This document shows, piece after piece, positions 6,771 to 13,690 of a DNA stretch of 20,862 nucleotides. The position numbers were made by a program, and so were the translations under genes. Numbering within the stretch: position 1 is the stretch's first letter; every line of letters starts with the position of its first letter. This DNA comes from a virus. The notes beneath the pieces are model-generated. The model ran no database searches, was not told the DNA's origin, and saw only the letters and a program-made list of their open reading frames with translations. The DNA lies in the IMG/VR virus record IMGVR_UViG_3300042402_000637, positions 1 through 20,862 of that record. The stretch is one strand, 5' to 3'.

Positions 6771-8651
6771 ATGATATTCCAAAGAATAAACTTTCACGAT
6801 AACAAGTTGCCCGTTTTCAAAGAGAACAAGGCAAAGGGATTCGTGACATTTGGTGCAGACAATCTCTATCCTGATTTTCTAATTGAACTATTTAACAAAT
6901 CACCAAAACACAATGCAATCGTTTCTGCAAAAGCTTCTTATGTGGCTGGAATTGGTACTGAAGTTTACGGACAAAGCACCGAAGACATCGCCAAAATCCA
7001 AAACAAACTCAAAAGCATTAACGCCTACGAAACCTACGAGGAACTCAAAGCAAAAGTAGCATACGATGCCGAGTTGTTCAATGGGTTTGCAGTTGAGGTG
7101 ATTTGGAACAAGGCAAAAACCGCACCTTCGGAGTATTATCACATTCCATTCAAAGACATCCGCAAAGGATTGGAGGGTGAATATGTATATTGTGCTGACT
7201 GGACAGATAGCAAAGCGGAGAAAATCCACTATCAACCCTACAACCCAATTACTCGTGAATCAAAGCAATTATATTACTGCCAATTCTATCGTCCCGGACA
7301 AGGCGAATATCCTTTGCCCGATTATGTAGGTGCGTTGAAATACATTGAGGTTGACACCGAGATATCTAACTATTATTTGAATAGCATCAAGAACGGATTC
7401 ACGGCGCAAACCCATATTCAGCTCTTCAAGGGGTATCCCTCTGCCGAAGAAGCCCGTCAAACTGCTCGTAGATTCAAGGAAAGTTATCAAGGCACGGACA
7501 ATGCCGGTGGGTTAATTATCCAATACAACGATCCAACAGAGAAGGAATCAGTCATCAACAACCTTCAACCATCGGATTTTGACAAGCAATTTGACTTGTT
7601 AAATAAGACCGTACAACAAGAGATATTTGTTGCACACAAGGTCAACTCCCCAATGTTGTTTGGAGTTCGTGTAGAGGGACAATTAGGTGGTCGTAGCGAG
7701 TTGATTGAAGCCTATGAGATGTTCCATCACGCCTACATTGAACCCCGTCAACAAAAAATTGATGATACCTTTGCTTACTTGCTTGAACCTATCGCATCAG
7801 TTCGCTTGGAAACCATCAACAAACCGCCAATTGGTCTTGACTATCAGGCTTTGTTTACTGCTGGAGTTATCACAAACGAAGAAGCGAGAAAGGAACTTGG
7901 ATTGCCATTGATCACCGATGTGAAGCAATCATCTTTGAACGATGCCATCAATGCTTTGAGTCCGTTGGTTGCAAACAATGTGTTGTCAAATATGACAATC
8001 AACGAAAAACGCCAATTGGCAAATCTTCCACCGATTGCCGGAGGAGATTCATTGCCATCCGCATCACCCGTTGCCCTATCAAAACAAAATCCCTTTGGAT
8101 GGGATGATGAAAGAGACATCAAAGTGTTTCAACAATATGGAGAGAGTGCAGACAACTTTGAAGCGTACAAGTTTGAGTTCGTGGATGCCGTTGAAACTGC
8201 CATCTTGAATGTGTTAAAAGAGAACAAAGGTCTTCAGGTTGGAGACATTGTGAACATCACCAAGTTGGATGCAAAGGTTGTCGCTGATGCCATTGCTAAA
8301 CTTGCCAAAGCGGAGTTGATCAAATCATACGAAGATGGTCTTGAAACAACCCCGAAAGGAGTTGAAGAAGTCAAGAGATTGCAAACAGAAATTGTGGTTC
8401 GTTATGGTTATGCTTTAGCTCCTGGAATCAAAGGTGGTTTGCTTATTCCCGGTTCAAGAGATTTTTGCAGACAAATTGTAGGAAGTAATCGTGTGTATAG
8501 TCGTGAGGACATTAACGCAATGTCTGCACAACTTGGTTACGATGTATGGAAACGCAGAGGGGAATGGTACACCAACAAAGAAACTGGAATCACCACACCA
8601 CAATGCAGACACATTTGGCAACAACAATTATTAAGGAGGATTAAACGATGA
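6771..8651 (+). CDS. portal protein fused to a MuF-like C-terminal domain
   Basis: A 626-aa protein. I start at ATG 6771; a TTG at 6762 would add three residues. Residues about 15-400 are a phage portal, the dodecameric ring through which DNA enters the head: N-terminal FGADNLYPDFLIELFNKSPK, KASYVAGIG, the central VDTEISNYYLNSIKNGF, and VAHKVNSPMLFGV. The last part is unusual for a portal. About residues 475-525 look like a small winged helix (NITKLDAKVVADAIAKLAKA). About 530-626 match the end of MuF/SPP1 gp7-type head-morphogenesis domains (PGSRDFCRQIVGSNRVYSRE, then CRHIWQQQLLRR). Portal and MuF are normally adjacent separate genes, so this is a fusion. It overlaps the connector gene by 4 nt. 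The portal call is strong and the MuF call moderate. Confidence 0.8.
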   Translation: MIFQRINFHDNKLPVFKENKAKGFVTFGADNLYPDFLIELFNKSPKHNAIVSAKASYVAGIGTEVYGQSTEDIAKIQNKLKSINAYETYEELKAKVAYDAELFNGFAVEVIWNKAKTAPSEYYHIPFKDIRKGLEGEYVYCADWTDSKAEKIHYQPYNPITRESKQLYYCQFYRPGQGEYPLPDYVGALKYIEVDTEISNYYLNSIKNGFTAQTHIQLFKGYPSAEEARQTARRFKESYQGTDNAGGLIIQYNDPTEKESVINNLQPSDFDKQFDLLNKTVQQEIFVAHKVNSPMLFGVRVEGQLGGRSELIEAYEMFHHAYIEPRQQKIDDTFAYLLEPIASVRLETINKPPIGLDYQALFTAGVITNEEARKELGLPLITDVKQSSLNDAINALSPLVANNVLSNMTINEKRQLANLPPIAGGDSLPSASPVALSKQNPFGWDDERDIKVFQQYGESADNFEAYKFEFVDAVETAILNVLKENKGLQVGDIVNITKLDAKVVADAIAKLAKAELIKSYEDGLETTPKGVEEVKRLQTEIVVRYGYALAPGIKGGLLIPGSRDFCRQIVGSNRVYSREDINAMSAQLGYDVWKRRGEWYTNKETGITTPQCRHIWQQQLLRRIKR

Positions 8652-9208
8652 CCAATTTTGTATATTTCATTTCAACCACTTATCTCAAAGACAACACGCC
8701 TTTGAATGAGAATGTGGATGACAAATTGCTGAAGTCAGCAATCAAAGAAGCTCAAGAAATCTACATCCGTGATGTGATTGGTTCAGGTATCTACAATGAG
8801 TTGCAAGTACAGGCATTTGCTGGAACATTAACGCAGTTGAATACTACCCTTTTGGATTCATATATCGCACCGTGTTTGAAGTATTACACATTGACCGAAG
8901 CAATGCTTCCAATGACCTTCAAACTGATGAACAAATCGGTTGCATCTCGTGAGAGTGACAATGCAAGGGCGGTATCAGTTGAGGAAATGACAATGATTGA
9001 AGGTCGTTATCGTGATAAAGCCGAATACTATGCGAACAGATTGAGGGATTATCTCCGCACATACACCAATGACTATCCTTTGTTCTTGAATCCCGGCAGT
9101 ACCTTTGATACAATCCGACCAAAGAACACCGCTTTTGTCGGTGGTATTTATCTTCCAACATCTCAAGATTGTTTTTGGAACTATGACTTCCCCGACACGG
9201 ACAAATAA
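8648..9208 (+). CDS. head-tail connector-type protein
   Basis: A 186-aa, mainly helical protein directly after the portal (ATGA overlap). The N-terminal part (YLKDNTPLNENVDDKLLKSA, IKEAQEIYIRDVIGSGIYNE) is the pattern of the Bacteroidota-phage connector family, comparable with gp6-like adaptors: helices that dock below the portal. Residues about 95-140 (SRESDNARAVSVEEMTMIEG, YRDKAEYYANRLRDYL) form a second helical hairpin. Its likely role is the first ring of the neck joining head and tail. The family assignment rests on sequence pattern and position. Confidence 0.65.
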   Translation: MTNFVYFISTTYLKDNTPLNENVDDKLLKSAIKEAQEIYIRDVIGSGIYNELQVQAFAGTLTQLNTTLLDSYIAPCLKYYTLTEAMLPMTFKLMNKSVASRESDNARAVSVEEMTMIEGRYRDKAEYYANRLRDYLRTYTNDYPLFLNPGSTFDTIRPKNTAFVGGIYLPTSQDCFWNYDFPDTDK

Positions 9209-9305
9209 ATGGCAAAAGAACAACGAAGCCAAACTTCTCAAATTTCTCAAGAATGACACTAAACCAAATAATAGCAAAGATTCAAACGGCAGCCGAAAGC
9301 CATAA
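9183..9305 (+). CDS. doubtful 40-aa overlapping ORF
   Basis: An ATG at 9183 opens a 40-codon lysine- and asparagine-rich frame (MTSPTRTNKWQKNNEAKLLK...). It overlaps the connector gene by 26 nt and the next gene by 53 nt. It covers the 44-nt space between them. An alternative is a 15-codon ORF at 9209-9256 that ends exactly in an ATGA junction with the 9253 gene. Either may merely carry ribosomes across the gap. Low confidence that the peptide is functional. Confidence 0.25.
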   Translation: MTSPTRTNKWQKNNEAKLLKFLKNDTKPNNSKDSNGSRKP

Positions 9306-9693
9306 GATGGTTCACAAGTTTGGCGTTGGTCAGCAGTCAAATATGACGGTTGAGAATGTTGAGTATTATCCTTTGGTTTGGTTGTATCCTGATGGATTCA
9401 ATTTGCAGTCCGGTGGGAATCTTCAAACCTATAATTTCGCATTGCTTGTGATGGATCGTGTATTTGAAAGCGAATCCAACACCATTGAAGTGCTTTCGGA
9501 TACTGCACAGATTATGACCGACATCTTTGCGTTGATTGAGGACAACACCCAAAACGATGAGGATTTTGAGATTGTGATCAACGGCAACGCATCTCCTTTC
9601 TACGATTCAAAAACTGATATTCTCGCTGGTTATGCAATCAACTTCCAAGTCCTCACTCCTTATTTACATAATACTTGCGTTGTTCCTGTTTAG
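9253..9693 (+). CDS. neck/tail-terminator-like protein (putative)
   Basis: A 146-aa soluble alpha/beta protein (MTLNQIIAKIQTAAESHKMV...). The middle is YPLVWLYPDGFNLQSGGNLQ followed by YNFALLVMDRVFESESNTIE and a helix with DTAQIMTDIFALIED. The layout (N-terminal helix, beta sheet with a long loop, helix, final beta strands) and its place between connector and HK97 gp10-like genes fit a tail-completion or tail-terminator protein. No motif proves this. Its last 62 nt are shared with the following gene in another frame. Confidence 0.5.
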   Translation: MTLNQIIAKIQTAAESHKMVHKFGVGQQSNMTVENVEYYPLVWLYPDGFNLQSGGNLQTYNFALLVMDRVFESESNTIEVLSDTAQIMTDIFALIEDNTQNDEDFEIVINGNASPFYDSKTDILAGYAINFQVLTPYLHNTCVVPV

Positions 9694-9922
9694 TTGGTTG
9701 TGGGCGTTCTTCAATTATGATGAACCAGTCCGCTATATTAAACCACTAAATGTTGAACTGCACGAAAGGATTATTGAAAAAGAGAAGATCAAACGAATCA
9801 CACTAATCCAAGAACTGAACCACTATGATACGATTTATCTTGATACTTTTGATGCTACATCTTCAGGGCTTGAAGGGGCAATCCGTCTCCATAGATTCTG
9901 CGACACTTCGGGTTGCGAATAG
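9632..9922 (+). CDS. single-span membrane protein, overlapping gene
   Basis: A 96-aa protein with a positively charged start (MQSTSKSSLL), one strong membrane span at about residues 9-28 (LLIYIILALFLFSWLWAFF) and a charged soluble domain (NVELHERIIEKEKIKRITLI). It overlaps the upstream gene by 62 nt and the downstream one by 98 nt, each in a different frame. No start codon nearer the upstream stop keeps the whole span. The topology suggests an inner-membrane protein with a periplasmic domain. With the next gene it resembles nested spanin pairs, but it sits away from the lysis genes, so this is only a possibility. Confidence 0.5.
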   Translation: MQSTSKSSLLIYIILALFLFSWLWAFFNYDEPVRYIKPLNVELHERIIEKEKIKRITLIQELNHYDTIYLDTFDATSSGLEGAIRLHRFCDTSGCE

Positions 9923-10169
9923 TTATCTCGTCAAGGGTGCGATTGCACGGCAAAAAGTTAGCCAATTACTGAAGGTTGTTCACTCGGATTCTATCATAAT
10001 TTCGGAACAAGATTCTGTCATCACCAAACAAAAGGTAAACATCGCATACTTGAATGCAGAGAATGATTCACTTGTGAAGCAAAATAAAGCCATTACAAGG
10101 ACTTTAAAGTTGTTTAAGGGTATAAGTATAGGTTTAGGAATTTTAACGCTTGTGGGATGGCTACAATAG
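9825..10169 (+). CDS. exported coiled-coil protein with C-terminal membrane span
   Basis: A 114-aa protein with a signal-peptide-like N-terminus (MIRFILILLMLHLQGLKGQS), a long helical region with regularly spaced hydrophobics (about 28-90, including SQLLKVVHSDSIIISEQDSV), and a hydrophobic C-terminus at about 97-113 (GISIGLGILTLVGWL). Two membrane-active ends around a coiled coil is the layout of unimolecular spanin-like or envelope-spanning proteins. It starts inside the preceding gene in another frame and its end overlaps the next gene by 13 nt. The function is unproven. Confidence 0.5.
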   Translation: MIRFILILLMLHLQGLKGQSVSIDSATLRVANSYLVKGAIARQKVSQLLKVVHSDSIIISEQDSVITKQKVNIAYLNAENDSLVKQNKAITRTLKLFKGISIGLGILTLVGWLQ

Positions 10170-10693
10170 ACCTTGATAAATTACCCGATGCCCTTGATAC
10201 TTATTTAGGGGATGCATCCGAAGGCTCACTCCTTCAGCAAATCATTATTGATTGGTGGAACAAGAAGGTGATCCCACCGATTTGGGCGAATCTTGACAGT
10301 AAAAAGATAAACGCATCATCTTCGTTGAGACAATCTTTTGTCCCCGGACAGATAACCAAATCACCCACATCCATCAACACGATTCTTCTCGCAGAAGATT
10401 ACTGGGAGTTCGTGGAATACGGAAGGAAGCCAACAAGAAATGGTCACATTGAAGGCACTCCGTATCTATGGCAGTCAATCAAAGAATGGATGGCATTCAA
10501 AGCCGTCAAACCACCTGAAGATTTTACCTATGATTCCTATGCAAAAGCCATTGCAAGAAAGATTCACAGAGTAGGTACAAAGCCAAAGCCATTCCTTGAA
10601 AGTGCGTTTACAGAATCAATACAGATGGAATTGGTGAATGAGTTAAATGCTCGTTTCGGAGATTTGATATTTTCGGAAGACATAAAATTGTAA
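10157..10693 (+). CDS. HK97 gp10-like head-tail/tail component
   Basis: A 178-aa protein with the typical elements of HK97 gp10-like proteins: an N-terminal helix, a central SLRQSFVPGQITKSPTS and TILLAEDYWEFVEYGRKPTR with the hallmark W/Y-x-F-x-E-x-G-x-x-P, then GTPYLWQSIKEWMAFKA and the C-terminal KAIARKIHRVGTKPKPFLES. Members join head and tail or cap the tail. It is the last gene of the late block; a 56-nt gap with a promoter follows. Confidence 0.7.
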   Translation: MATIDLDKLPDALDTYLGDASEGSLLQQIIIDWWNKKVIPPIWANLDSKKINASSSLRQSFVPGQITKSPTSINTILLAEDYWEFVEYGRKPTRNGHIEGTPYLWQSIKEWMAFKAVKPPEDFTYDSYAKAIARKIHRVGTKPKPFLESAFTESIQMELVNELNARFGDLIFSEDIKL

Positions 10694-10709
10694 CAAAAAG
10701 AAAAGTTTA

Positions 10710-10741
10710 TTTGCATTACTGATAAGTTTATTTTACTTTTG
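10710..10741 (+). promoter_or_regulatory. consensus Bacteroidota promoter for the early operon
   Basis: TTTG at 10710-10713, a 20-nt spacer, and TACTTTTG at 10734-10741, an exact TAnnTTTG match. The ATG of the next gene is at 10750, so the leader would be about 5 nt. The -33 half is also part of the shared element TTTGCATTACTGATAAG (10710-10726), which recurs in two other early gaps, so an operator may overlap the promoter. Confidence 0.7.
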
Positions 10742-10749
10742 CTCTTGTT

Positions 10750-10935
10750 ATGGATTACAACAAAGCAATTGAAACTATCAAACTTAAACGCAGACAAGGG
10801 CTATTTCAAATAGTCGCTCGTAAAACAGGGGTATCACTTCCAACGGTTAGAAAATATTTGGTTGAGGGAAACATCGTTTCTCCCAAAGCCAAAGCCGTCA
10901 TTGAAATTGCATTGAGGGAGGTGAACAATGATTGA
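10750..10935 (+). CDS. small helix-turn-helix regulator
   Basis: A 61-aa basic protein, the first gene after the early promoter. Residues about 18-40 (GLFQIVARKTGVSLPTVRKY) form a clear helix-turn-helix: FQIVARKTG as first helix, VSLPTVRKYL as recognition helix. The remainder (SPKAKAVIEIALREV) resembles the C-terminal helix of small Cro/C1-type proteins. It probably binds DNA, perhaps its own promoter or the related TTTGCAT elements. It overlaps the next gene by 8 nt. Confidence 0.65.
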   Translation: MDYNKAIETIKLKRRQGLFQIVARKTGVSLPTVRKYLVEGNIVSPKAKAVIEIALREVNND

Positions 10936-11188
10936 AGCAACAATCAACGGATGGATTCTTACACTCGGTAAGGATGATAAGTATGTCTACATTGACAAGC
11001 AAGTTGATGACTATTTACTTGAGCATCACTTTGATGAACTTGAACCATACCTGATCAAGCGAGATGTTTATTTCGGTGGGTGCGTTGAGACCAACTTGGT
11101 CGGCATTGAGACGGAAAGATTCTTCTATCTTGAACCCGACAAGTTTACTATTATTTTTATGCTCGGACACAAAACAAATTTCCTATGA
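10928..11188 (+). CDS. hypothetical early protein
   Basis: An 86-aa acidic soluble protein (MIEATINGWILTLGKDDKYV...) rich in Tyr, Asp and Glu, with a segment LEHHFDELEPYLIKRDVYFG. No membrane segment or known motif. It lies between the helix-turn-helix gene and the ERF recombinase and overlaps both (8 and 4 nt), so it belongs to the same early transcript. Small acidic early proteins are often host-takeover factors, but nothing here proves that. Confidence 0.5.
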   Translation: MIEATINGWILTLGKDDKYVYIDKQVDDYLLEHHFDELEPYLIKRDVYFGGCVETNLVGIETERFFYLEPDKFTIIFMLGHKTNFL

Positions 11189-11721
11189 ATAAAAGCGAAT
11201 CAATCAAGAACATTGCTGGTGCGTTGGTAAAATTCCAAGCATCGGTGAGCAAGGTAGCAAAGGAAGCCAACAATCCTTTCTTCAAATCCAAGTATGCGTC
11301 ATTGGCGAACATACTGGATACAATTCAAAAGCCATTGAGTGAATGTGGTTTGGCAATCAGTCAATTCCCTGATGGGAACGCACTCACAACAATCATCCTT
11401 CACGCTGATTCAGGTGAATGGATGGAATCATCCTATGTGATGCCGGTTGCAAAGCAGAACGATCCACAAGCAATGGGAAGTGCAATGACCTACGCACGGA
11501 GGTATGCACTTGGTTCAATCCTAAACTTAAACATTGACGATGACGATGACGGAGAGAAAGCAATGGGCAGACAGATTCCAAAGAAAGATGAACTCACACC
11601 AAAGCATCCATCGTGGGCAAAAGCCGTTGAGCATCTCAAGACAGGTGGATTGATGACAGACATCACAAGCAAGTTTGAAGTATCTCCGGTGAATATGAAA
11701 CTTTTAATCGGAGAGAAATGA
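11185..11721 (+). CDS. erf: ERF-family single-strand annealing recombinase
   Basis: A 178-aa protein with the ERF superfamily signature. N-terminal helix KNIAGALVKFQASVSKVAKE, then NPFFKSKYASLANILDTIQK (about 30-49), LSECGLAISQFPDG, and the conserved MGSAMTYARRYALGSILNLN (about 95-114), followed by an Asp-rich stretch DDDDDGEKAMG. ERF proteins form rings on single-stranded DNA and anneal complementary strands in phage recombination and repair. It partners with the adjacent YqaJ-type exonuclease, which makes the 3' tails. The stop overlaps the nuclease start (ATGA), supporting joint expression. Confidence 0.88.
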   Translation: MNKSESIKNIAGALVKFQASVSKVAKEANNPFFKSKYASLANILDTIQKPLSECGLAISQFPDGNALTTIILHADSGEWMESSYVMPVAKQNDPQAMGSAMTYARRYALGSILNLNIDDDDDGEKAMGRQIPKKDELTPKHPSWAKAVEHLKTGGLMTDITSKFEVSPVNMKLLIGEK

Positions 11722-12365
11722 ATCAGTCACATCCAGTTATTCACACTTCTTTGAACGAAGAAGATTGGCAGAGGTTGAGAAGTTCACGCTTCACCGCATC
11801 CGAAATTCACAAACTGATGGGAACTCCGAAAAACAAATCGGAGTTCTTGTCGGAAACTGCGAAATCATTTGTCTTTGAGAAGGCAGCGGAATACTTAACC
11901 GGTGCGAAATCGGAGATCTATGGTCGTGCTTTGGATTGGGGAAAGGAACACGAGAAGGAAGCCTTCCACTATTTCTCCCAACAAACCGATGATTTCTTCA
12001 CTTACTACGGTGCAGAGACATACACCTTTATCACTTATGGTGAATGGGGAGGGTATTCACCTGATGCACTTGGTGGGCAGTTGGTAGAAATCAAATGTCC
12101 TTTCAATTCAGGCAACCACCTTCAAAACTTCTTCATCCAAAACAATGAGCAGTTGAAGTCAAAACGCACGGAGTACTTTTGGCAGATGCAAATGGGGATG
12201 ATTGCAACCGGATTGGAAGAAGGTTTGTTTGTTTCATACGATCCCCGAATGCCCATCGGCAAGAAGCTCACAACCACTCTTATCACTTTGGAAGAGGACA
12301 TCCAAGAAATCATTGATGAGAAATTGAACTACGCTGGGGAACTATTTTTGTCAATCACAAAATAA
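11718..12365 (+). CDS. YqaJ-type phage exonuclease
   Basis: A 215-aa protein of the YqaJ/lambda-exonuclease group with a PD-(D/E)xK core. The N-terminal WQRLRSSRFTASEIHKLMG (17-35) is the family start motif. Glu78 lies in GKEHEKEA. The catalytic Asp116 is in GYSPDAL, and Glu124 and Lys126 are in LVEIKCP. A downstream helix has YFWQMQMGM (153-161) with the usual Gln. It is expected to digest one strand of double-stranded ends 5' to 3', giving single strands to the ERF partner encoded just upstream. Confidence 0.88.
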   Translation: MNQSHPVIHTSLNEEDWQRLRSSRFTASEIHKLMGTPKNKSEFLSETAKSFVFEKAAEYLTGAKSEIYGRALDWGKEHEKEAFHYFSQQTDDFFTYYGAETYTFITYGEWGGYSPDALGGQLVEIKCPFNSGNHLQNFFIQNNEQLKSKRTEYFWQMQMGMIATGLEEGLFVSYDPRMPIGKKLTTTLITLEEDIQEIIDEKLNYAGELFLSITK

Positions 12366-12394
12366 ATCGTTCATTCACAAAGCCAATTAGAAAA

Positions 12395-12402
12395 TAAATT
12401 TG
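12395..12402 (+). promoter_or_regulatory. promoter-like element in the 12366-12434 gap
   Basis: TAAATTTG at 12395-12402 matches TAnnTTTG exactly. No good TTTG lies 20 nt upstream, so the promoter is incomplete. It merges with the shared block TTTGCATAAGTGAAAG (12399-12414), found in similar form at 10710 and 17537. The following ATG is at 12435. The rest of the 69-nt gap is AT-rich without a hairpin. Confidence 0.45.
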
Positions 12403-12434
12403 CATAAGTGAAAGAAAGTATGTTGTTTTGAACT

Positions 12435-12641
12435 ATGGCACTTGACATAATTTATCCAATCGTTTTAACACCCATCGTTTTTGCGGTGGGTTATTCTATC
12501 CATTGCATTAAGAAAGCAATGAACAAAGAACTTCCCGAAGCCAAACCATACCAGTTTGAAAGGGACGAGTACAAACCAGAGTTTGACCAATTCAGTCAAG
12601 CCATTTTCAATCACAAATTTTATAAAGGAAAAGCAAAATGA
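12435..12641 (+). CDS. small membrane-anchored protein
   Basis: A 68-aa protein with a hydrophobic N-terminal segment at about residues 3-23 (LDIIYPIVLTPIVFAVGYSI) followed by a basic patch (HCIKKAMNK) and a soluble charged tail with many Phe and Tyr. This is consistent with one membrane span and a cytoplasmic tail. No family recognised. It is the first gene after the promoter-like gap and overlaps the next gene by 4 nt. Confidence 0.5.
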   Translation: MALDIIYPIVLTPIVFAVGYSIHCIKKAMNKELPEAKPYQFERDEYKPEFDQFSQAIFNHKFYKGKAK

Positions 12642-12985
12642 AACCATTTGATTTACAAAAAGCATTAGCGGGTGAACCTGTTGTTACCAAGCAAGGTGAT
12701 AAAATAATTCAATTACATTACTTCCCAAATCTTGGCAGCGAGTTCAAAGTCATAGTACATAAAGAACATTCTTTTTCAATTGATACATATAAAATTAATG
12801 GAATGTATGGAGAACGTGAGAGCCAATTAGATTTAGTAATGGAATATCAAGAACAATGGGCGAATATCTATTGGGATGATATATCATTAAAAGCATATAT
12901 CGGAGATATTATATATTCAACAGAAGAAGAAGCCAAAGAAAACGGCAAAGGTGCAAATTACCGAACAACAATAAAACTAAAATGA
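12638..12985 (+). CDS. conserved phage early protein, unknown function
   Basis: A 115-aa protein. The start MKPFDLQKALAGEPVVTKQG is a widespread phage/prophage pattern (KPFDLexALAGepVvtrdG), in which the rest is a small beta-rich domain (KIIQLHYFPN, FSIDTYKINGMYG, DDISLKAYIG). The role of the family is unknown to me. This copy is AT-rich (17 G+C of 60 in the line at 12781-12840), lower than its neighbours. It overlaps the next gene by 4 nt. Confidence 0.6.
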   Translation: MKPFDLQKALAGEPVVTKQGDKIIQLHYFPNLGSEFKVIVHKEHSFSIDTYKINGMYGERESQLDLVMEYQEQWANIYWDDISLKAYIGDIIYSTEEEAKENGKGANYRTTIKLK

Positions 12986-13284
12986 TAACTTACTTAATCT
13001 CGGCAGCGGTCTTCGCCCTTCTCATTTACCGGTTATGGTATTTAGAAAAAGCAACCGATGAACTTCAAGAAGAGGTCAACCAACGCAATCGGCAAATTTG
13101 GGATTTAGAAACAGAAATCTTAACTATCCGGTCAACCATCCAGCAAGGCAAGGATGATTTAAACCAAGCGAAGATGATGAGCGAGAAACGAATCGCAGAG
13201 TTGGAGGACAAGTTGCAAACTTTCAAGAACCAATTTACAGATTTGAAAAATGTTAAAAGCGAGGGTAGTAAAGGCAACAATTAA
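12982..13284 (+). CDS. membrane-anchored coiled-coil protein
   Basis: A 100-aa protein with an N-terminal membrane span at about residues 2-18 (ITYLISAAVFALLIYRL) and then an almost uninterrupted coiled coil from 20 to 93 (EKATDELQEEVNQRNRQIWD, ISEKRIAELEDKL-like heptads). No catalytic motif. It resembles small inner-membrane phage proteins of unknown role. It overlaps the next small gene by 35 nt in a different frame. Confidence 0.5.
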   Translation: MITYLISAAVFALLIYRLWYLEKATDELQEEVNQRNRQIWDLETEILTIRSTIQQGKDDLNQAKMMSEKRIAELEDKLQTFKNQFTDLKNVKSEGSKGNN

Positions 13285-13387
13285 TTCAATTGAGAAATGG
13301 CGGGTATACTTCGCTGGAGAATTACTCGCCACATTTGAATGCGAAAAAGATGCACGAGATTACGCAGAATTTATAGACAGACAATGA
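13250..13387 (+). CDS. 45-aa small phage protein
   Basis: ATG 13250 to TGA 13385-13387; the stop overlaps the ATG of the next gene (ATGA). The peptide begins MLKARVVKATINSIEKWRVY and ends CEKDARDYAEFIDRQ. It reads as a beta hairpin (WRVYFAGELLATFE) plus a C-terminal helix, a compact fold common among very small phage proteins. It fills the 99-nt space between the coiled-coil gene and the next one. Function unknown. Confidence 0.65.
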   Translation: MLKARVVKATINSIEKWRVYFAGELLATFECEKDARDYAEFIDRQ

Positions 13388-13557
13388 AGACACCTATTGA
13401 CCGCTTGGTGGAACACCTACGCACGGAGTTCCCCGATTTGGATATCAGCCCACACCTGATCTTCAACTTCAAACAACTGGAAAAGATGGAACAACAACTG
13501 GCATACAATGCCGGGTTTGCATATGCAAAGAAAATGTACAGTGAAAAATCTAACTGA
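13384..13557 (+). CDS. 57-aa helical phage protein
   Basis: I start at ATG 13384 (coupled to the previous stop) rather than at an in-frame ATG at 13339 that would overlap the previous gene. The protein (MKTPIDRLVEHLRTEFPDLD...) is helical, with a second helix QLEKMEQQLAYNAGFAYAKK and a polar tail. The C-terminal part resembles the E-x-x-x-I-x-x-A-x-x-x-G type tails of small Bacteroidota-phage proteins. No function is assigned. Confidence 0.6.
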   Translation: MKTPIDRLVEHLRTEFPDLDISPHLIFNFKQLEKMEQQLAYNAGFAYAKKMYSEKSN

Positions 13558-13690
13558 TAAACAAGCACTATGTTGGGCAATTGCAATCCTTCGTGATGAT
13601 ATGCGTTGCACCTGGAGACAGATTGCCCAGCGAATGCAATTCAGCGAATGCAAAGTGCGTCACCTTTACACCCAAACAAAACCCCTATGA
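13523..13690 (+). CDS. small helix-turn-helix protein
   Basis: The frame can start at ATG 13508, ATG 13523 or GTG 13541; I give 13523. All variants contain NLTDKQALCWAIAILRDDMR followed by CTWRQIAQRMQFSECKVRHL, which reads as a helix-turn-helix (WRQIAQRM, turn, ECKVRHLY) like those of sigma-factor region 4 or Trp-repressor-type folds. It probably binds DNA. It overlaps the previous gene by 35 nt with this start (17 nt with the GTG) and its stop forms ATGA with the next gene. Start uncertain, coding status good. Confidence 0.55.
   Translation: MQRKCTVKNLTDKQALCWAIAILRDDMRCTWRQIAQRMQFSECKVRHLYTQTKPL

Noticed and set aside
13516-13529. Perfect 14-nt palindrome TTTGCATATGCAAA
   Set aside because: It lies inside coding sequence, spans the candidate ATG 13523 and has no promoter spacing. 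The TTTGCAT match to the intergenic element is interesting but short.
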